This document shows positions 5,516 through 6,051 of a stretch of DNA of 6,051 bases, in pieces. Origin of the DNA: Acidobacteriota bacterium (GTDB taxonomy: Bacteria > Acidobacteriota > Vicinamibacteria > Vicinamibacterales > Vicinamibacteraceae); NCBI GenBank assembly GCA_023429845.1, contig JAEZCY010000024.1:1-6051 (forward strand), given 5' to 3'. The notes under the pieces are model-generated. The model was not told the DNA's origin. It did no database searches and worked only from the letters and a program-made list of their open reading frames with translations. A program made the position numbers and the translations under genes. Each line of letters begins with the position of its first letter. The stretch's first letter is position 1.

Positions 5516-6051
5516 ATGTCGCTGCGCCTTCCGGCCCCACGGTCACTGTACTGGCGCATCGCGCTCGCCAGCCTCGGCCTGCTCGTGGCCGCGCTCCTGG
5601 TGCAGATGGCGGTGCTGATCACCACCCTCACGCGGCCGTCCGGATTGCGCGCCCGCGTCGTCGCGCAGCAGCAGGCAACGCTCGTCTCCGGTGAACTGGC
5701 CGACGCACTGGACCTCGATCCGGCAGCCAACGTCCGGGACGTGCTGCGCCAGTCCACCGAGCGGGACGTGCCGGTCTTCTTCGTCGCCTCCAACGGCGCG
5801 ATCACCTCGTCGGGCCGGGGCCCGATCCCCGCACCGCTGGCGCGCCGTCTCGTGGAGCTCACCGGGGAGTCCGACAGCGATCCCGACCAGCCAATCGGTG
5901 TAGCGCGTGTGGAGGTGCTCGACCAGCTCGAAGGTCACGTCGTCGTGCTGCCGCGCCGGCCCGGGTGGGGCGTGATCGGCGAGCTTGGCCCCGGGGCGCT
6001 GGGCGGGGCCGCGCTTGGCGCCGTGGCCGTGGCGGCGCTGCTGGCGTGGGT
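5516..6051 (+). CDS. Probable sensor histidine kinase, N-terminal part (cut by window end)
   Basis: The frame opens at ATG 5516, six bases after the response regulator stop, and stays open to the last base (178 complete codons). Residues 1-14 are a short basic cytoplasmic start. Residues about 15-37 (IALASLGLLVAALLVQMAVLI) form the first membrane helix. Residues about 38-150 are an extracytoplasmic sensor segment with a strand-like VPVFFVASNGAIT core and VARVEVLDQLEGHVVVLP, and a second membrane helix begins near 155-178 (ALGGAALGAVAVAALLAW). This is the usual two-helix layout of class I kinases. HAMP, HisKA and HATPase domains would lie beyond the window and cannot be confirmed, so the kinase call rests on topology and on position after the regulator. 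No clear Shine-Dalgarno precedes the ATG, so translational coupling is likely. Confidence 0.8.
   Translation, partial: MSLRLPAPRSLYWRIALASLGLLVAALLVQMAVLITTLTRPSGLRARVVAQQQATLVSGELADALDLDPAANVRDVLRQSTERDVPVFFVASNGAITSSGRGPIPAPLARRLVELTGESDSDPDQPIGVARVEVLDQLEGHVVVLPRRPGWGVIGELGPGALGGAALGAVAVAALLAW

Overview
The window is GC-rich bacterial chromosome, probably from a free-living Gram-negative organism: there is a lipobox lipoprotein, a Sec-exported Spy/CpxP-type periplasmic protein and a two-component system. The style (very high GC, Spy-like protein with Gly/Pro and Gln/Arg tracts, degenerate TAACGCC-type intergenic repeats) makes me think of Acidobacteriota such as Vicinamibacteria. That placement is a low-confidence inference; no rRNA or other taxonomic marker is present. 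I see no mobile element, tRNA, rRNA or CRISPR array.

Layout. Bases 1-255 are the C-terminal end of an unrecognised plus-strand gene. A 307-bp non-coding gap (256-562) lies between it and the convergent polA. The gap holds two copies of a compound repeat (a GAAGCGAAGG...CGGTGG lead followed by degenerate TAACGCC heptamers), one beside each gene's 3' end, and three strong GC hairpins between or beside them. DNA polymerase I (polA, minus strand, 893 aa) fills 563-3244. A 34-bp gap separates polA from a divergent lipoprotein gene starting at 3279. That lipoprotein converges on a Spy/CpxP-family gene (minus, 4066-4620), and a G/C-tract hairpin sits at the junction. The lipoprotein reading frame has no stop at the junction and runs about 300 bp antisense into the Spy-like gene. 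One missing base in a C6 run there would explain this. A 184-bp divergent promoter region (4621-4804) then leads to an OmpR/PhoB-type response regulator (4805-5509) and, 6 bp on, a membrane sensor protein cut by the window end, most likely its histidine kinase.

How the genes fit together. polA is housekeeping, but its sequence is informative. All four metal-binding residues of the 3'-5' exonuclease are replaced, so proofreading should be absent. The O-helix position equivalent to E. coli Phe762 is Tyr, the residue linked to dideoxynucleotide acceptance. The right-hand block, a Spy/CpxP-like gene divergent from a response regulator-kinase pair, has the same layout as enterobacterial cpxP/cpxRA. 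It suggests an envelope-stress circuit in which the regulator controls the periplasmic protein. I found no clearly novel multi-gene system. The most unusual items are the paired repeats, the polymerase active-site changes and the lipoprotein frame problem.
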